Notes: generated by a model from the letters alone, not told the origin. A DNA stretch of 64,000 nt from SG8-30 sp963710135 (GCA_963710135.1 CAVPYY010000006.1:744001-808000), one strand, 5' to 3'. Positions 24,479-33,789 are shown, numbered from the stretch's first letter. Made by a program: numbers and translations.

Positions 24479-26042
24479 GCTGCCGGCGGCGTTGCTCGCC
24501 GCAACGGCGTGGCCAGACGGTGCCGCGCCGGATGAGTGGCTGCAGACCCACATCTCCTGGGTGTTCCTGGTCGGCGAGGAGGCCTACAAGGTCAAGAAGC
24601 CGGTTCGTCTCGATTTCGTCGATTTCTCGACACTCGAGCTGCGGCAGCACTTCTGCAAGGAGGAGTTGCGCATCAACCGCCGGTTCGCGCCAGACCTGTA
24701 CCTGGGTGTCTCGGCCATCGTGCGGACCGCAGGCGGCATTCGCGTACGCCGTATGGGGAAGCCGGGTGCCGGGGAAGAGGTGATCGATTACGCGGTGCGC
24801 ATGCGCCGCTTTGACCGAGAGGAGGAACTCGACGCGCTGGTCGCGCGCGGCGCGCTGGAGTTCGGGGCGTTGCAGCGTTTCGGCGAGCGCCTGGCGCGGG
24901 CGCAGGAAGGGTCCCCGGTGGCCCGGCCCGCAGCGCTGGCCCCCGGCACGCTGGATGCCTGCCGCCAGAATTTCGATGCGCTCGAGCCGCAGGCGCGGGC
25001 CGCACAGGGGCCGACGGTCGCGGCGCTGCGCGACTGGACCGAGTCGATGCACAGACGTCTCGCCGGTCACTTCGAGACCCGCCTCGCGGCGGGACGCTAC
25101 CGCGAATGCCATGGCGACCTGCACTGCGGCAACGTGGTGCGGCGCGACGGGGAACTGTGGGCCTTCGACGCGCTGGAGTTCGACCCGGCGCTGCGCTGGA
25201 TCGATGTCGCCAGCGACCTGGCGTTCCTCACCATGGACCTCGAGGCGCGCGGCCGCGCCGACCTGCGCGCCGCGGCGCTCGACGGCTGGCTGACGGCATC
25301 GGGTGACTTCGATGCCCTGAACGTGCTGGCCTTCTACGAGGTCTACCGGGCCTGCGTGCGCGCCAAGGTCGCGGCGATCCGGCTCGCGCAGTCCTCGGCC
25401 GAACCGCAGCCGGCGGACGCCCAAGCCCTCGAGCGCTACCTGGCGGCGGCCGCGCGTGCCGCTGCCCCGCCCCGGCCGCTGCTGATCGTCATGACCGGGC
25501 TGTCAGGATCCGGCAAGAGCTGGCTCGCCGGGCAGCTGCTGGGTCCGCTCGGGGCCGTGCGCGTGCGCTCCGATGTCGAGCGCAAGAGGCTGCATGGCCT
25601 GGCCGCGGGCGACTCGAGCGGCGGCGGCATCTACGATCAAGCCAGCACGCGCCGCACCTACCAGCGGCTGTCGGCGCTGGCTGCGGTCGCCTTGCAAGCC
25701 GGGGTTCCCACGGTGATCGACGCCGCCTGCCTGCGGCGCGACGAACGGGAGACATTCGCCGAGTTGGGCTTGCGCCTCGGCGTCCCGACCCGACTGGTCG
25801 CGCTCGAGGCGCCGGATGAGCTGCTGCGCGCGCGCATCGTCGAGCGCGCCCGCGCGGACTCCGATCCTTCGGAAGCAGACCTCGGCGTGCTCGACCTGCA
25901 GATAGGCGCCGCCGAACCGCTGAGCGACGGCGAGCGCGCCAACGCACTCGTGCTGCGCACCGACAACGTGGATATCGAGCGGCTGGCCCGGCGCCTCATG
26001 GAGCCGCCTACCGCGCCCACGCTTTCCCGCCACGCCCGCTAG
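24444..26042 (+). CDS. Bifunctional aminoglycoside phosphotransferase-like / P-loop ATPase protein
   Basis: 532 residues. The N-terminal ~330 residues are kinase-like (APH fold): EEAYKVKKPVRLDFVDFST, then the catalytic-loop equivalent CHGDLHCGNV at 222-231 and FDALEFDPALRWIDVASDLAFL. The C-terminal ~190 residues are a P-loop kinase domain with Walker A GLSGSGKS at 352-359 and RSDVERKRLHG. The family is widespread in proteobacteria and its substrate is unknown; it should not be read as an antibiotic resistance gene. It overlaps the CBS gene by 35 bases. Its stop shares the palindrome CTAG with the stop of the convergent Usp gene. Confidence 0.88.
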   Translation: MNRPSSAAPAPELPAALLAATAWPDGAAPDEWLQTHISWVFLVGEEAYKVKKPVRLDFVDFSTLELRQHFCKEELRINRRFAPDLYLGVSAIVRTAGGIRVRRMGKPGAGEEVIDYAVRMRRFDREEELDALVARGALEFGALQRFGERLARAQEGSPVARPAALAPGTLDACRQNFDALEPQARAAQGPTVAALRDWTESMHRRLAGHFETRLAAGRYRECHGDLHCGNVVRRDGELWAFDALEFDPALRWIDVASDLAFLTMDLEARGRADLRAAALDGWLTASGDFDALNVLAFYEVYRACVRAKVAAIRLAQSSAEPQPADAQALERYLAAAARAAAPPRPLLIVMTGLSGSGKSWLAGQLLGPLGAVRVRSDVERKRLHGLAAGDSSGGGIYDQASTRRTYQRLSALAAVALQAGVPTVIDAACLRRDERETFAELGLRLGVPTRLVALEAPDELLRARIVERARADSDPSEADLGVLDLQIGAAEPLSDGERANALVLRTDNVDIERLARRLMEPPTAPTLSRHAR

Positions 26043-27010
26043 AGCGGCGGCAACACCACTGGCCGGTAGCCGGGCCGCTTCGGGACGGGCGTCTTGAAGC
26101 CGGCCGGCTTCAGTACCAGCACGTCGCAGTTCAGCTGGTCGATGACGCGTTCGGCCGTGCTGCCGATGAACAGGCGCTTCAGGCCGCTGCGCGACACGGC
26201 GCCCATCACGACGACGCCCGCTTCGACCTTCTTGGCGACCTCGGCGATCTCCCGTGACGCCACGCCGGCCCGCAAGTGCCTGCGCTTCGGCCCCAGGTCA
26301 TAGCCCTCCAGCAGCTTGTCGAACGCCCGCTTGACTTCCTTGACCTGCTGCTCGGCCACGCTTGGCGGCAATGGCACCGGTTCCATCAGCACGCCCGAGG
26401 TGAAGGGCGTTGCCACCATGTAACAGTGCACAGCGTGCAACTGGCCATCGAACGTCGCGGCCAGCTCGCTGCCCCGCGCCAGGATGGCGTGATCGAGCGC
26501 CTCGGGCTTGGCATGGGCATGCAGCGGGTCGACGGCTGCCAGCACCCGCAGGCGCTCGTAGGGCGCCGCCGATTTCACGAACAGCACCGGCGCCGGACAC
26601 AGGCGGATGAGTTGCCAGTCGGTATTGGACAGCACGACCCGCGCCGCACGGCTATGGCGGTGGCTGTCGGCGACGACGAGGTCGATGTCCTCGCGCATCA
26701 CCTCGCGGACGATGCTTTCGTAAACGGGGTAGTCCCAGCGCACCCTCACACGCGCCTTGAGGCCGTCCTTCAGCAGGGACGCGGCCACCTTGTCCAGCTG
26801 GCGCTTGCGCACGTTGACGGCGCCTTCGATGTCGCGCTCGAGCGCGTCGGGGCTGTAGAACTGTTCGCCGGCGACATAGGGACTGTAAACGCTGTGAAAG
26901 AGCGTGATCTCGGCACCCGTTCGCCGCGCCACCATGGCGGCCTTGGCAAGCGCCGCCGAAGCTTTCGCCGATGGATCCGCCATCGCGACCAAAATGTGCC
27001 TGATTTTCAT
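26039..27010 (-). CDS. Tandem universal stress protein (UspE-like)
   Basis: 323 residues. Two UspA domains: the first ~1-150 (MKIRHILVAMADPSAKASAALAKAA ... LIRLCPAPVLFVK), the second ~155-305 (RLRVLAAVDPLH ... VVVMGAVSRSGLKRLFIGSTAERVIDQLNCDVLVLKP). The second carries the ATP-binding G-2x-G-9x-G(S/T)-like loop (MGAVSRSGLKRLFIGSTAE). ATG 27010 has GGAGGTGAG 4 bases ahead. A lysine/proline tail (KTPVPKRPGYRPVVLPPL) ends it. It is convergent with the APH/ATPase gene, sharing 4 bases at the stops. Confidence 0.92.
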   Translation of the reverse strand: MKIRHILVAMADPSAKASAALAKAAMVARRTGAEITLFHSVYSPYVAGEQFYSPDALERDIEGAVNVRKRQLDKVAASLLKDGLKARVRVRWDYPVYESIVREVMREDIDLVVADSHRHSRAARVVLSNTDWQLIRLCPAPVLFVKSAAPYERLRVLAAVDPLHAHAKPEALDHAILARGSELAATFDGQLHAVHCYMVATPFTSGVLMEPVPLPPSVAEQQVKEVKRAFDKLLEGYDLGPKRRHLRAGVASREIAEVAKKVEAGVVVMGAVSRSGLKRLFIGSTAERVIDQLNCDVLVLKPAGFKTPVPKRPGYRPVVLPPL

Positions 27011-27114
27011 GGACTCACCTCCACTGCGGCCGGTCTGAGCCTCTACGGTCACCCTAGTCCCGGCTGATCTGCGGGGCAATCGCAGTTGTGCCTACGCGCG
27101 CGCAGTAGCAGATG

Positions 27115-27134
27115 TCCATGACCGGCCGCACGGC
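27115..27134 (+). repeat. 20-base sequence repeated exactly at 48458-48477
   Basis: TCCATGACCGGCCGCACGGC occurs here, upstream of gabT, and again between glpK and the small exported protein. It contains the palindrome-rich core GACCGGCCG. The flanks differ on both sides. Function unknown. Confidence 0.5.
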
Positions 27135-27261
27135 CAGCGCGAGCCACCAACGCTATCGGGGCATTCCGCTACGGGCCGGATTGGAGTCTGCTGCGCCGGG
27201 CGGCGGCGCTGCGCTAGACTCCCTGTCTGTCCCATGCCGGCGTATCGCCGCGGAGGCACCG

Positions 27262-28572
27262 ATGGCCAAGTCCCGCAATGACTCACTGCTCGAACGGCGC
27301 ACCGCTGCGGTGGCGCGTGGCGTGTCGCTCGCTCATCCGGTTTGCGTCGAGCGCGCCGAGAACGCCGAGATCTGGGACGTCGACGGGCACCGCTACGTCG
27401 ACTTCGCGGGGGGCATCGCCGTGCTCAACACCGGGCACCGCCATCCGCGCGTGATCGAGGCGGTGCGGGCGCAACTCGACCGCGTGACCCACACCTGCTT
27501 CCAGGTGACGCCCTACGAGCCGTATGTGGAACTCGCCGAGCGGCTCAACCGGCTGGTGCCCGGGCCCGGCCCCAACAAGACGCTGCTGATGAGCACCGGC
27601 GCCGAGGCCGTCGAGAACGCGGTGAAGATCGCGCGCGCTTACACCAAGCGCTCGGCCGTCATCGCCTTTGCCGGCGGCTTCCACGGCCGCACCCTGATGA
27701 CGCTGGCGCTGACCGGCAAGGTGGCGCCCTACAAGGCGGGCTTCGGCCCGATGCCCGCGGAAGTCTTCCATGCCCCCTTCCCCAGTGCGCTGCACGGCAT
27801 CAGCGTCGACGATGCCATGCACGGGGTGGAGAAGATCTTCAAGTACGACGTCGAGCCGGAGCGCGTGGCGGCCATCATCGTCGAGCCCGTGCAGGGCGAA
27901 GGCGGCTTCTACGTCGCGCCGAAGGATTTCATCGTGCGCCTGCGGGAGCTGTGCGACCGGCACGGCATCGTGTTCATCGCCGATGAGGTACAGAGCGGGG
28001 CCGGCCGTACCGGCCGCATGTTCGCCATGGAGCACTACGGCGTCGCCGGAGACCTGACGACGATCGCCAAGTCGATCGCCGGCGGCTTTCCCGTCTCCGC
28101 GGTGACCGGCCGCGCCGAGATCATGGACGCCTGCGGCCCGGGCGGCCTCGGTGGCACCTATGCCGGCAGCCCGATCGCCTGCGCCGCCGCCTGCGCGGTC
28201 CTCGACGTGTTCGAGGAGGAACAGCTGCTGCCTCGCGCGCTCGCCATGGGCGAGCGGCTGACCTCCCGGCTCAAGGCGCTGGCCGGCAGGCATCCGTCGA
28301 TCGCGGAAGTGCGCGGCCTCGGCGCGATGATCGCGATGGAGCTCTGCAAGGGCGGCGACCCGCACCAGCCGGATGCCGACCTGACCAAGGCGCTCACCAC
28401 CCGGGCGCGCGAGCTCGGCCTTATCCTGCTGTCCTGCGGCATCTACGCCAACGTCATCCGCATCCTGGTGCCGATCACGGCGAGCGACGCTATCGTCGAC
28501 GAGGGCCTCGCGATCATCGAGCGCTCGATGGACGAGCTGGCGAAGCCCGCCGCGGCGCGCCGCACTGCCTGA
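27262..28572 (+). CDS. gabT: 4-aminobutyrate aminotransferase
   Basis: 436 residues, class III PLP aminotransferase. It converts GABA and 2-oxoglutarate to succinate semialdehyde and glutamate. Visible: VDFAGGIAVLNTGHRHP, MSTGAEAVENAVKIARAYT, FHGRTLMTLALTGK, VEPVQGEGGFYVAP, DEVQSGAGRTG and PLP Lys270 in TTIAKSIAGGFP, all typical of GabT. ATG 27262 has CGGAGG 6 bases upstream; the frame continues upstream without similarity. Divergent from the Usp gene across 251 bases. No gabD lies beside it. Confidence 0.93.
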   Translation: MAKSRNDSLLERRTAAVARGVSLAHPVCVERAENAEIWDVDGHRYVDFAGGIAVLNTGHRHPRVIEAVRAQLDRVTHTCFQVTPYEPYVELAERLNRLVPGPGPNKTLLMSTGAEAVENAVKIARAYTKRSAVIAFAGGFHGRTLMTLALTGKVAPYKAGFGPMPAEVFHAPFPSALHGISVDDAMHGVEKIFKYDVEPERVAAIIVEPVQGEGGFYVAPKDFIVRLRELCDRHGIVFIADEVQSGAGRTGRMFAMEHYGVAGDLTTIAKSIAGGFPVSAVTGRAEIMDACGPGGLGGTYAGSPIACAAACAVLDVFEEEQLLPRALAMGERLTSRLKALAGRHPSIAEVRGLGAMIAMELCKGGDPHQPDADLTKALTTRARELGLILLSCGIYANVIRILVPITASDAIVDEGLAIIERSMDELAKPAAARRTA

Positions 28573-28632
28573 CCCCTGGCGGGCTCGCTGCTTCATGGAG
28601 TGGCGGGATGGGGGACCGTGAGGTGCCTCATC

Positions 28633-28856
28633 GGGGGACAGTCCCCTGCGGGGACAGTCCCCAGACGCGGGTCGAGGACGACTGTAGGTCTCTTGCGAGC
28701 GACTTTGGCTCGGCGGAGCGAGCAAGGGGCTCTACAGGTGTAGAGAGACCCGCGCAGTTGTGGCCGTGCCGCGGAATGCCGTCATGGGTGCCACGACGGG
28801 GACAGTCCCCTGCGGGGACAGTCCCCACGTCAGTGCCGCGTCAGGGGACAGTCCCC
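28633..28856. repeat. Five copies of the palindrome GGGGACAGTCCCC (REP-like cluster)
   Basis: Copies lie at 28634-28646, 28650-28662, 28798-28810, 28814-28826 and 28844-28856. Each has 6-bp arms around a central A. Two pairs are joined by TGC, so CCCCTGCGGGG can also pair. The spacing between copies varies. It fills the gap between gabT and the TonB receptor terminator. Such palindromes resemble REP elements moved by RAYT-type transposases; no such transposase is in the window. The 351-base gap (28573-28923) has no convincing gene. Confidence 0.85.
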
Positions 28857-28875
28857 AGCCACGCCGGCAACGAAA

Positions 28876-28903
28876 ACGGCCGCGGCATTGCTGCCGCGGC
28901 CGT
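28876..28903 (-). terminator. Rho-independent terminator of the TonB-dependent receptor
   Basis: A 12-bp perfect stem (28876-28887 with 28892-28903) with a 4-base loop. On the minus strand it ends in TTTT (one T is in the stem), which is short. It lies 20 bases past the stop codon at 28924. Confidence 0.75.
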
Positions 28904-28923
28904 GAAGGTCGAGCCAAGCCCGA

Positions 28924-31426
28924 TCAGAAGTTGACCGACAGCCTGCCGTAGATGTAGCGGCCCGACCGTCCGAACGGCGAGTAGTTCGAGAACGGCGTGT
29001 TGCCGGTGCCGTTGCGGTTGACCGCGAAGGCATCCGGGTACTCGTCGGTCAGGTTCTCCGCGCCGATGGCCACCTTGACGTGATCGGTCACGTCCATGCG
29101 CGCCTCGAGATCGATCAGCGTCTTCGAGCCGAGCGTGAAGTCCAGCGCCGCCGAGGTGCCCGGATCGAGCACCTCGCCGTAGCGCGTGGCCCGCAGCGTC
29201 GCGCCGAACCGGTCCATCGACCAGGTCACGACGCCCGCGAACTTGTCGGACGGGTTGCCTTCCTCGAAGGTCAGCACGTTGACCCGGCCGAACAGCGGCG
29301 GCGGCAAGGCCGGCGCGTAGATCTGCCCCAGTGCCGCGGACGGCGGCGGCACCTTGGTCACCTTCGTGTCGTTGAAGTTGGCCACCACGGTGAAGTCGAA
29401 GCGACCCACACCGGTCGGTCTCCCACGGCCAGTTCACCACGATGTCGACGCCCTGGGTCTCGGTGTTGACGCCATTGATGAAGAAGCGGCCGCCGCCGAC
29501 GCCAATGAAGCCCTGCGCCGTCAGGAAGTCGCGCACCTGCTGGTCCGTCAGGTTCTCTGACAGCACGATGCGGTCGTCGATGTCGATGCGATAGGCGTCG
29601 ATGGTCACGCTGACATTGGCGAACTGCATCACCGCGCCGAGCGAGAAGTTGATCGACTTCTCGGCGTCGAGCGGCTGCGCGCCGAGCGAGGCTGCCACCG
29701 GATCCGTGGCCGGGAAGGTGGTGATGTCGAACGGCACGCCGTTGATGAAGTTGGTCGAGGTCGTCGCGAAGAACTGCTGCTGCAGCGACGGCGCGCGGAA
29801 GCCATTCTGCACCGAGCCGCGCAGCGCGAAGCTGTCGGTGAAGTCGTAGCGCGCCGCCAGCTTGCCGGACAGGTTGCTGCCGAAGTCCGAGTAGTCCTCG
29901 GCCCGCAGCGCCACCGAGCCGAGCAGCTTGTCGGTCAGGTTCGCCTCGATGTCGACGTAGGCGCCGACCGCGGTGCGGTCCTCGCTGCCCGCGTTCTCGG
30001 GGCGGAAGCCCGGGAACACCTGGGCACCGGAAGCCGTCGGCGCGCCGTTGAGCAGCACACCGCCGTTGCGGTAGGAGTCAGGCTCGCCGGCGAAAATCTT
30101 GTAGTTCTCCTGACGCGCCTCGATGCCCGCCGCCACGTTCAGCGGCGAGGCCAGGTTGCCGATATCGTACTGACGCACGCCCGAGAAGTTGAACACCAGC
30201 TGGTCGTAGTCGAAGCCGCCGGCGTCGAACACCGTGCCGCTCGCCGGGCCGAGAGAACGATTGAGCGTGTTCTCGATGGTGAACTCCATCTTGTTGTAGC
30301 CGTAGACCAGCGAGGTGTCCATGGCCCAGGAGCCCCAATCCCACTCGACTCCGAAAGCCGCGCTGTAGTCGGTCACGGTCGGGGCGATGATCGGCAGGAA
30401 ACCGTCGGGATAGATCTCGATCACGTTGCGGGCGTCGAGCGCACGGCGGTAGAAGCCGGCCGACTTGGCATCACGGTCCTGGTAGCTCGCCCAGCCGTAC
30501 AGCCGCGCGCCATTGGCCAGGTCCGCGCCGGCATTGGCAAACAGCGTGATCTGCTCGAGATCCGGCTCGCCGTACCAGGCATTGAAGCGGTCGAAGGTCG
30601 CCTCCCGCGGGTCAAAGCCACCGCCTGTCAGAGTGGGATACTGCTGGCGGACGTCGTAGCCCGTCCGCTCCGTGCGATTCTGGTCCTTGTATTCAGCGGC
30701 GATGGTGAGGAAGCCGGCGTCGCCCAGCGCGAAGCCCTTCCAGCCCGAGACGGTGGCGGTCTCGCCGTCGGACACGTTGCGCTTGGCGGTGCCAGGCGCG
30801 GTCCAGTTGGCGCCGGTCGGAACCGTGCCGGTCGGCACCGAGTAGCTCGACTCCCGGGTGCCGTAGTTCAGGGTGACGTCGCCGCCCTCCGAAGCTTCCC
30901 GCAGGCGGATGTTGAGCACGCCGGCGATGGCGTCCGAGCCGTACTGCGCCGAGGCGCCATCGCGCAGCACCTCGATCGAGCGCACGGCGGCGGTCGGAAT
31001 GGTGTTCAGGTCCACGGCCGAAGAGCCGCGCCCGATGGTGCCATTGACGTTGACCAGCGAGGCCGCGTGGCGGCGCTTGGAGTTGAGCAGCACCAGCGTC
31101 TGGTCCGGCGCCAGCCCGCGCAGCGTGGCCGGGCGGATGGTGTCCGTGCCGTCGGCGAGACCCGGGCGCGGGAAGTTGAACGACGGCAGTGCCGTCGACA
31201 GCGCCTGGTTGAGCTCGGTCACGCCGACGTTGCTGAGCGTAGTGCTCGATACCACGTCGACCGGCACCGCAGTGTCCAGCGCCGAGCGGTTGGCGACGCG
31301 CGTGCCGGTCACGACCACTTCTTCCAGTGCCGAAACGTTCGGAGCCGCCTGCTGCGCGAGCGCCGGCTGGCTGGCAGCGAGCGTGGCGACCACGGCGAGG
31401 CGGAGTACATGACTGGGCTTGAACAT
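28924..31426 (-). pseudogene. TonB-dependent receptor, reading frame broken by one extra base
   Basis: An outer-membrane TonB-dependent receptor of about 833 residues once the frame is repaired. Signal peptide (MFKPSHVLRLAVVATLAASQPALA), then the plug domain (EEVVVTGTRVANRSALDTAVPVDVVSSTTL; GTIGRGSSAVDLNTIP; VEVLRDG-like SIEVLRDGASAQYGSDAIAGVLNI), then the barrel. The frame breaks near 29419-29421: coding strand GACCGGTGTGGG; removal of one G restores ETDRVGRFDFTVVANFND and the normal C-terminus, including IGAENLTDEYPDAF and the terminal Phe (GRLSVNF). ATG 31426 has GAGGGA 6-8 bases upstream; an ATG at 31432 is too close to it. The ligand is unknown. It is followed by a terminator. Confidence 0.88.
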
Positions 31427-31559
31427 AAGCATTCCCTCGATAATTGTTGTGTCCCGCAAACCTGGCGGGGTAAGCCGGGGCGCGGCGCGCACGGCTCATC
31501 GCCGATCACTGTAGCAGTATCACGACAAGTATGCCCGTCTCGCGGCATGAATTGAAGAC

Positions 31560-31585
31560 CCAGTGTTGCATACTCGCAACACTGG
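31560..31585. promoter_or_regulatory. 10-bp inverted repeat between tRNA-Met and the TonB receptor gene
   Basis: CCAGTGTTGC and its reverse complement GCAACACTGG flank 6 bases. It lies 25 bases past the tRNA 3' end and about 134 bases before the receptor start. It could be an operator for the receptor or a hairpin ending the tRNA transcript; no T tract follows it. Confidence 0.45.
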
Positions 31586-31609
31586 TTATGGGCACAGAAG
31601 CAAATGGAA

Positions 31610-31686
31610 TGGTGGCTAGGGAGAGACTCGAACTCTCGACCCCGGGGTTATGAATCCCGTGCTCTAACCAGCTGAGCTACCTAGCC
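31610..31686 (-). tRNA. tRNA-Met (CAU), elongator type
   Basis: 77 bases with encoded CCA at 31610-31612. Acceptor stem GGCTAGG/CCTAGCC, D arm TAGCTCAGCTGGTTAGAGC, anticodon CAT at 31650-31652 within loop TTCATAA, and T arm GGTTCGA-type (AGTTCGAGT). The acceptor stem and D arm match elongator tRNA-Met rather than initiator or lysidine tRNA-Ile. The anticodon stem CGGGA/CCCCG leaves an A-C mismatch next to the loop. Confidence 0.95.
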
Positions 31687-31719
31687 ACGCGGTGGGAAGG
31701 ACACCCTCGGGGGGGTCGG

Positions 31720-31749
31720 ATTCTCGGGGCGCGGTCGAGCCACTGTCAA
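31720..31749 (-). promoter_or_regulatory. Promoter of tRNA-Met
   Basis: On the minus strand a perfect -35 TTGACA (31749-31744) is followed after 18 bases by a -10-like GAGAAT (31725-31720). The next bases are CCGACCCCCC, a GC-rich discriminator typical of stable-RNA promoters. The predicted start is ~27 bases before the tRNA. Confidence 0.55.
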
Positions 31750-31844
31750 GGCGCGTTACTGTGGGGCGCGCCGGCTCTCTGCTACCATTTCCCGCTTCGC
31801 CCGTCGCTGGCGGGCTCCCTTACGGACACCCAGGAGTCGCCATC

Positions 31845-33738
31845 ATGGCCGTCGCTCGTCGTCCATTCCCGCTGTTGCCCGGCGCCGCCCTGGCAGGGCT
31901 CGCCTGCCTGCTGCTGGCCGCACCCGCGCCTGCGGCCGACAAGATTCCCATTACCCGCCTCGCCGACTTGCCAACCCACGTCTACGCGCTGCCGGAGAAG
32001 CCGAGCGTGATGGTCGGCGACCCCGCTGCCGTGCGGGCGCTGGCGGAAGCCATCGAGCAGGACATCCACGGGGATTTCGGCAAGTACGACATCCAGGACG
32101 TCACCGAGGTGCGCCGCAGGACCTCCACGCTGCTGACCATCGCCGTGCTGAAGGGCGATGCCGCCGCGGCCCGCGACCTCGTGGCGCGCGTGCGCGACAT
32201 GCAGGAGAAGCCGTCGGCCAAGCTGACCTCGGGGCGCATCACCGAGGCCGTGCTGGCCGCACGGGAAGCGCCCGAGGGCGAGTTCGACACGACCTTGCGC
32301 GGCACGCTGCAGGCCTCTCTCGCGGCGCTCCCCTGGGAGGTGGTGCAGGACGACCTGAAGGGTACCAAGGGCTATCTTGAGTACGCCTCCGCGGGTCTCG
32401 TGCTCGGCAACCTGGAGAGCGCCATCGACCCGGCTGCCAAAGACGGCAAGCTCAGCCAGCAGCTGGCCGAGGGCATTCTCGGCGCGGCGTACACGCTCTC
32501 GGTCATCCTGCCCAACCGCGATACGCTGCAGGCCGCCTATGCAGCGGTGGTCGACGCCAATGCCCAGGCGCGCAAGCCCGATATCTGGGCGGAGCGCTCG
32601 GTCAGCCTGGCCGCCGAACAGTCCAAGGGCCCCGGTCACCGTGGCCGTGTGGGACAGCGGGGTCGACCTCGGCATCGACGCGCTGGGCCGGCAGGCCTGG
32701 ACCAACGCCGACGAGATCGCCGGCAATGGCGTCGACGATGACGGCAACGGACTGGTCGACGACGTGCACGGCATGGGATATCTGCTGCAGGGCGACTACA
32801 CCCCCGAACTGCTGTTTCCGATCAGGAGCCTGGTCGCTGATCCCAAGCAGTTCGAGCAGTACATCAAGGGCCTGCTCGACGCGCAGGCGAACATCGACAG
32901 TGCCGAGGCGACGGAGCTGAAGCGCAAGATGTCCTCCCTGCCCAAGGAGGAGTACCAGCCATTCATCGAAGGCCTCAGCGCCTACGGCAACTACGCCCAC
33001 GGCACGCACGTGGCCGGCATCGCGCTCGAGGGCAATCCGACGGCACGGCTGCTGACGGCGCGAATCACCTTCGATCACCGCATCATCGGCGACAAGCCGA
33101 CGATCGCGCAGGCCTACAAGGATGCGGCGGCGTCGGTGCGCACGGTCGACTACTTCGTCGAGAACGGCGTGCGGGTGGTCAACATGAGCTGGGGCGGCGA
33201 CCTCGCCGGCATCGAAGCCTCGCTGGAGCAGCACGGCGTGGGCGCCACGCCCGAAGAGCGCAAGGCGCTCGCACGGCGCATGTACGACATCACCTACAAG
33301 GCGCTGTTCGAGGCGCTGCGCGATGCCCCGGACGTGCTGTTCGTCATCGCGGCGGGCAATTCCGACAACGACGTCGAGTTCGACGAGGTGTATCCGAGCT
33401 CGTTCAAGCTGCCCAATGTCATGGTGGCGGGCGCCGTGGACCAGGCGGGCGACGAGACGTCGTTCACCAGCTTCGGCAACGTCGACGTGTATGCCAACGG
33501 CTTTGAAGTGGAAAGCTACGTGCCCGAAGGTGAACGCCTCAAGTTCAGCGGCACCAGCATGGCCGCGCCGAACGTCACCAATTTGGCCGCCAAGCTGTGG
33601 ACGCTGCGCCCCGACCTGACGGTCGCGGAGGTCAAGCGGCTTATCATCGACGGCGCCGACGACAGGCAGGCGGGCGAGCGCCGCTACAAGCTGATGAACC
33701 CCAAGCGGTCGGTGGCGCTGGCCACCGGCGGCGGCTGA
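31845..33738 (+). pseudogene. Secreted subtilisin-like (S8) serine protease, reading frame broken by one extra base
   Basis: 630 residues after repair. A signal peptide (to ~residue 31) is followed by a ~230-residue region without recognisable domain, rich in Ala/Leu helices. The S8 domain begins at VTVAVWDSGVD. The triad is Asp270, His385 (NYAHGTHVAGI) and Ser571 (FSGTSMAAPNV); the oxyanion Asn is in IAAGNSDND (corrected numbering). The frame breaks at the C run 32630-32633: AAGGGCCCCGGTCACC; removing one C gives SKGPVTVAVWD. About 115 residues between the Asp and His motifs form a long insert. ATG 31845 has AGGAG about 8-9 bases ahead. Likely periplasmic or secreted. Confidence 0.87.
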
Positions 33739-33789
33739 GCGAATCGGCGGTTCCGGCGGGCCGCCGGGACAGCCGGCGCGCCCTGCGCG

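Noticed and set aside
24444..26042. Aminoglycoside resistance gene
   Set aside because: Only the fold is shared; the protein is fused to a P-loop domain and belongs to a widespread uncharacterised family.
28633..28856. CRISPR array
   Set aside because: The repeats are 13-base palindromes with irregular 3- to 135-base spacing and no cas genes; they fit REP elements better.
28628..28934. Short open frames across the palindrome cluster
   Set aside because: Their peptides are translations of the repeats (GTVPAGDCP style) and have no start signals or homology.
32620..32640. Programmed frameshifting in the S8 protease
   Set aside because: No recognised slippery heptamer or stimulatory hairpin, and four other genes show the same single-base excess, so error is simpler.
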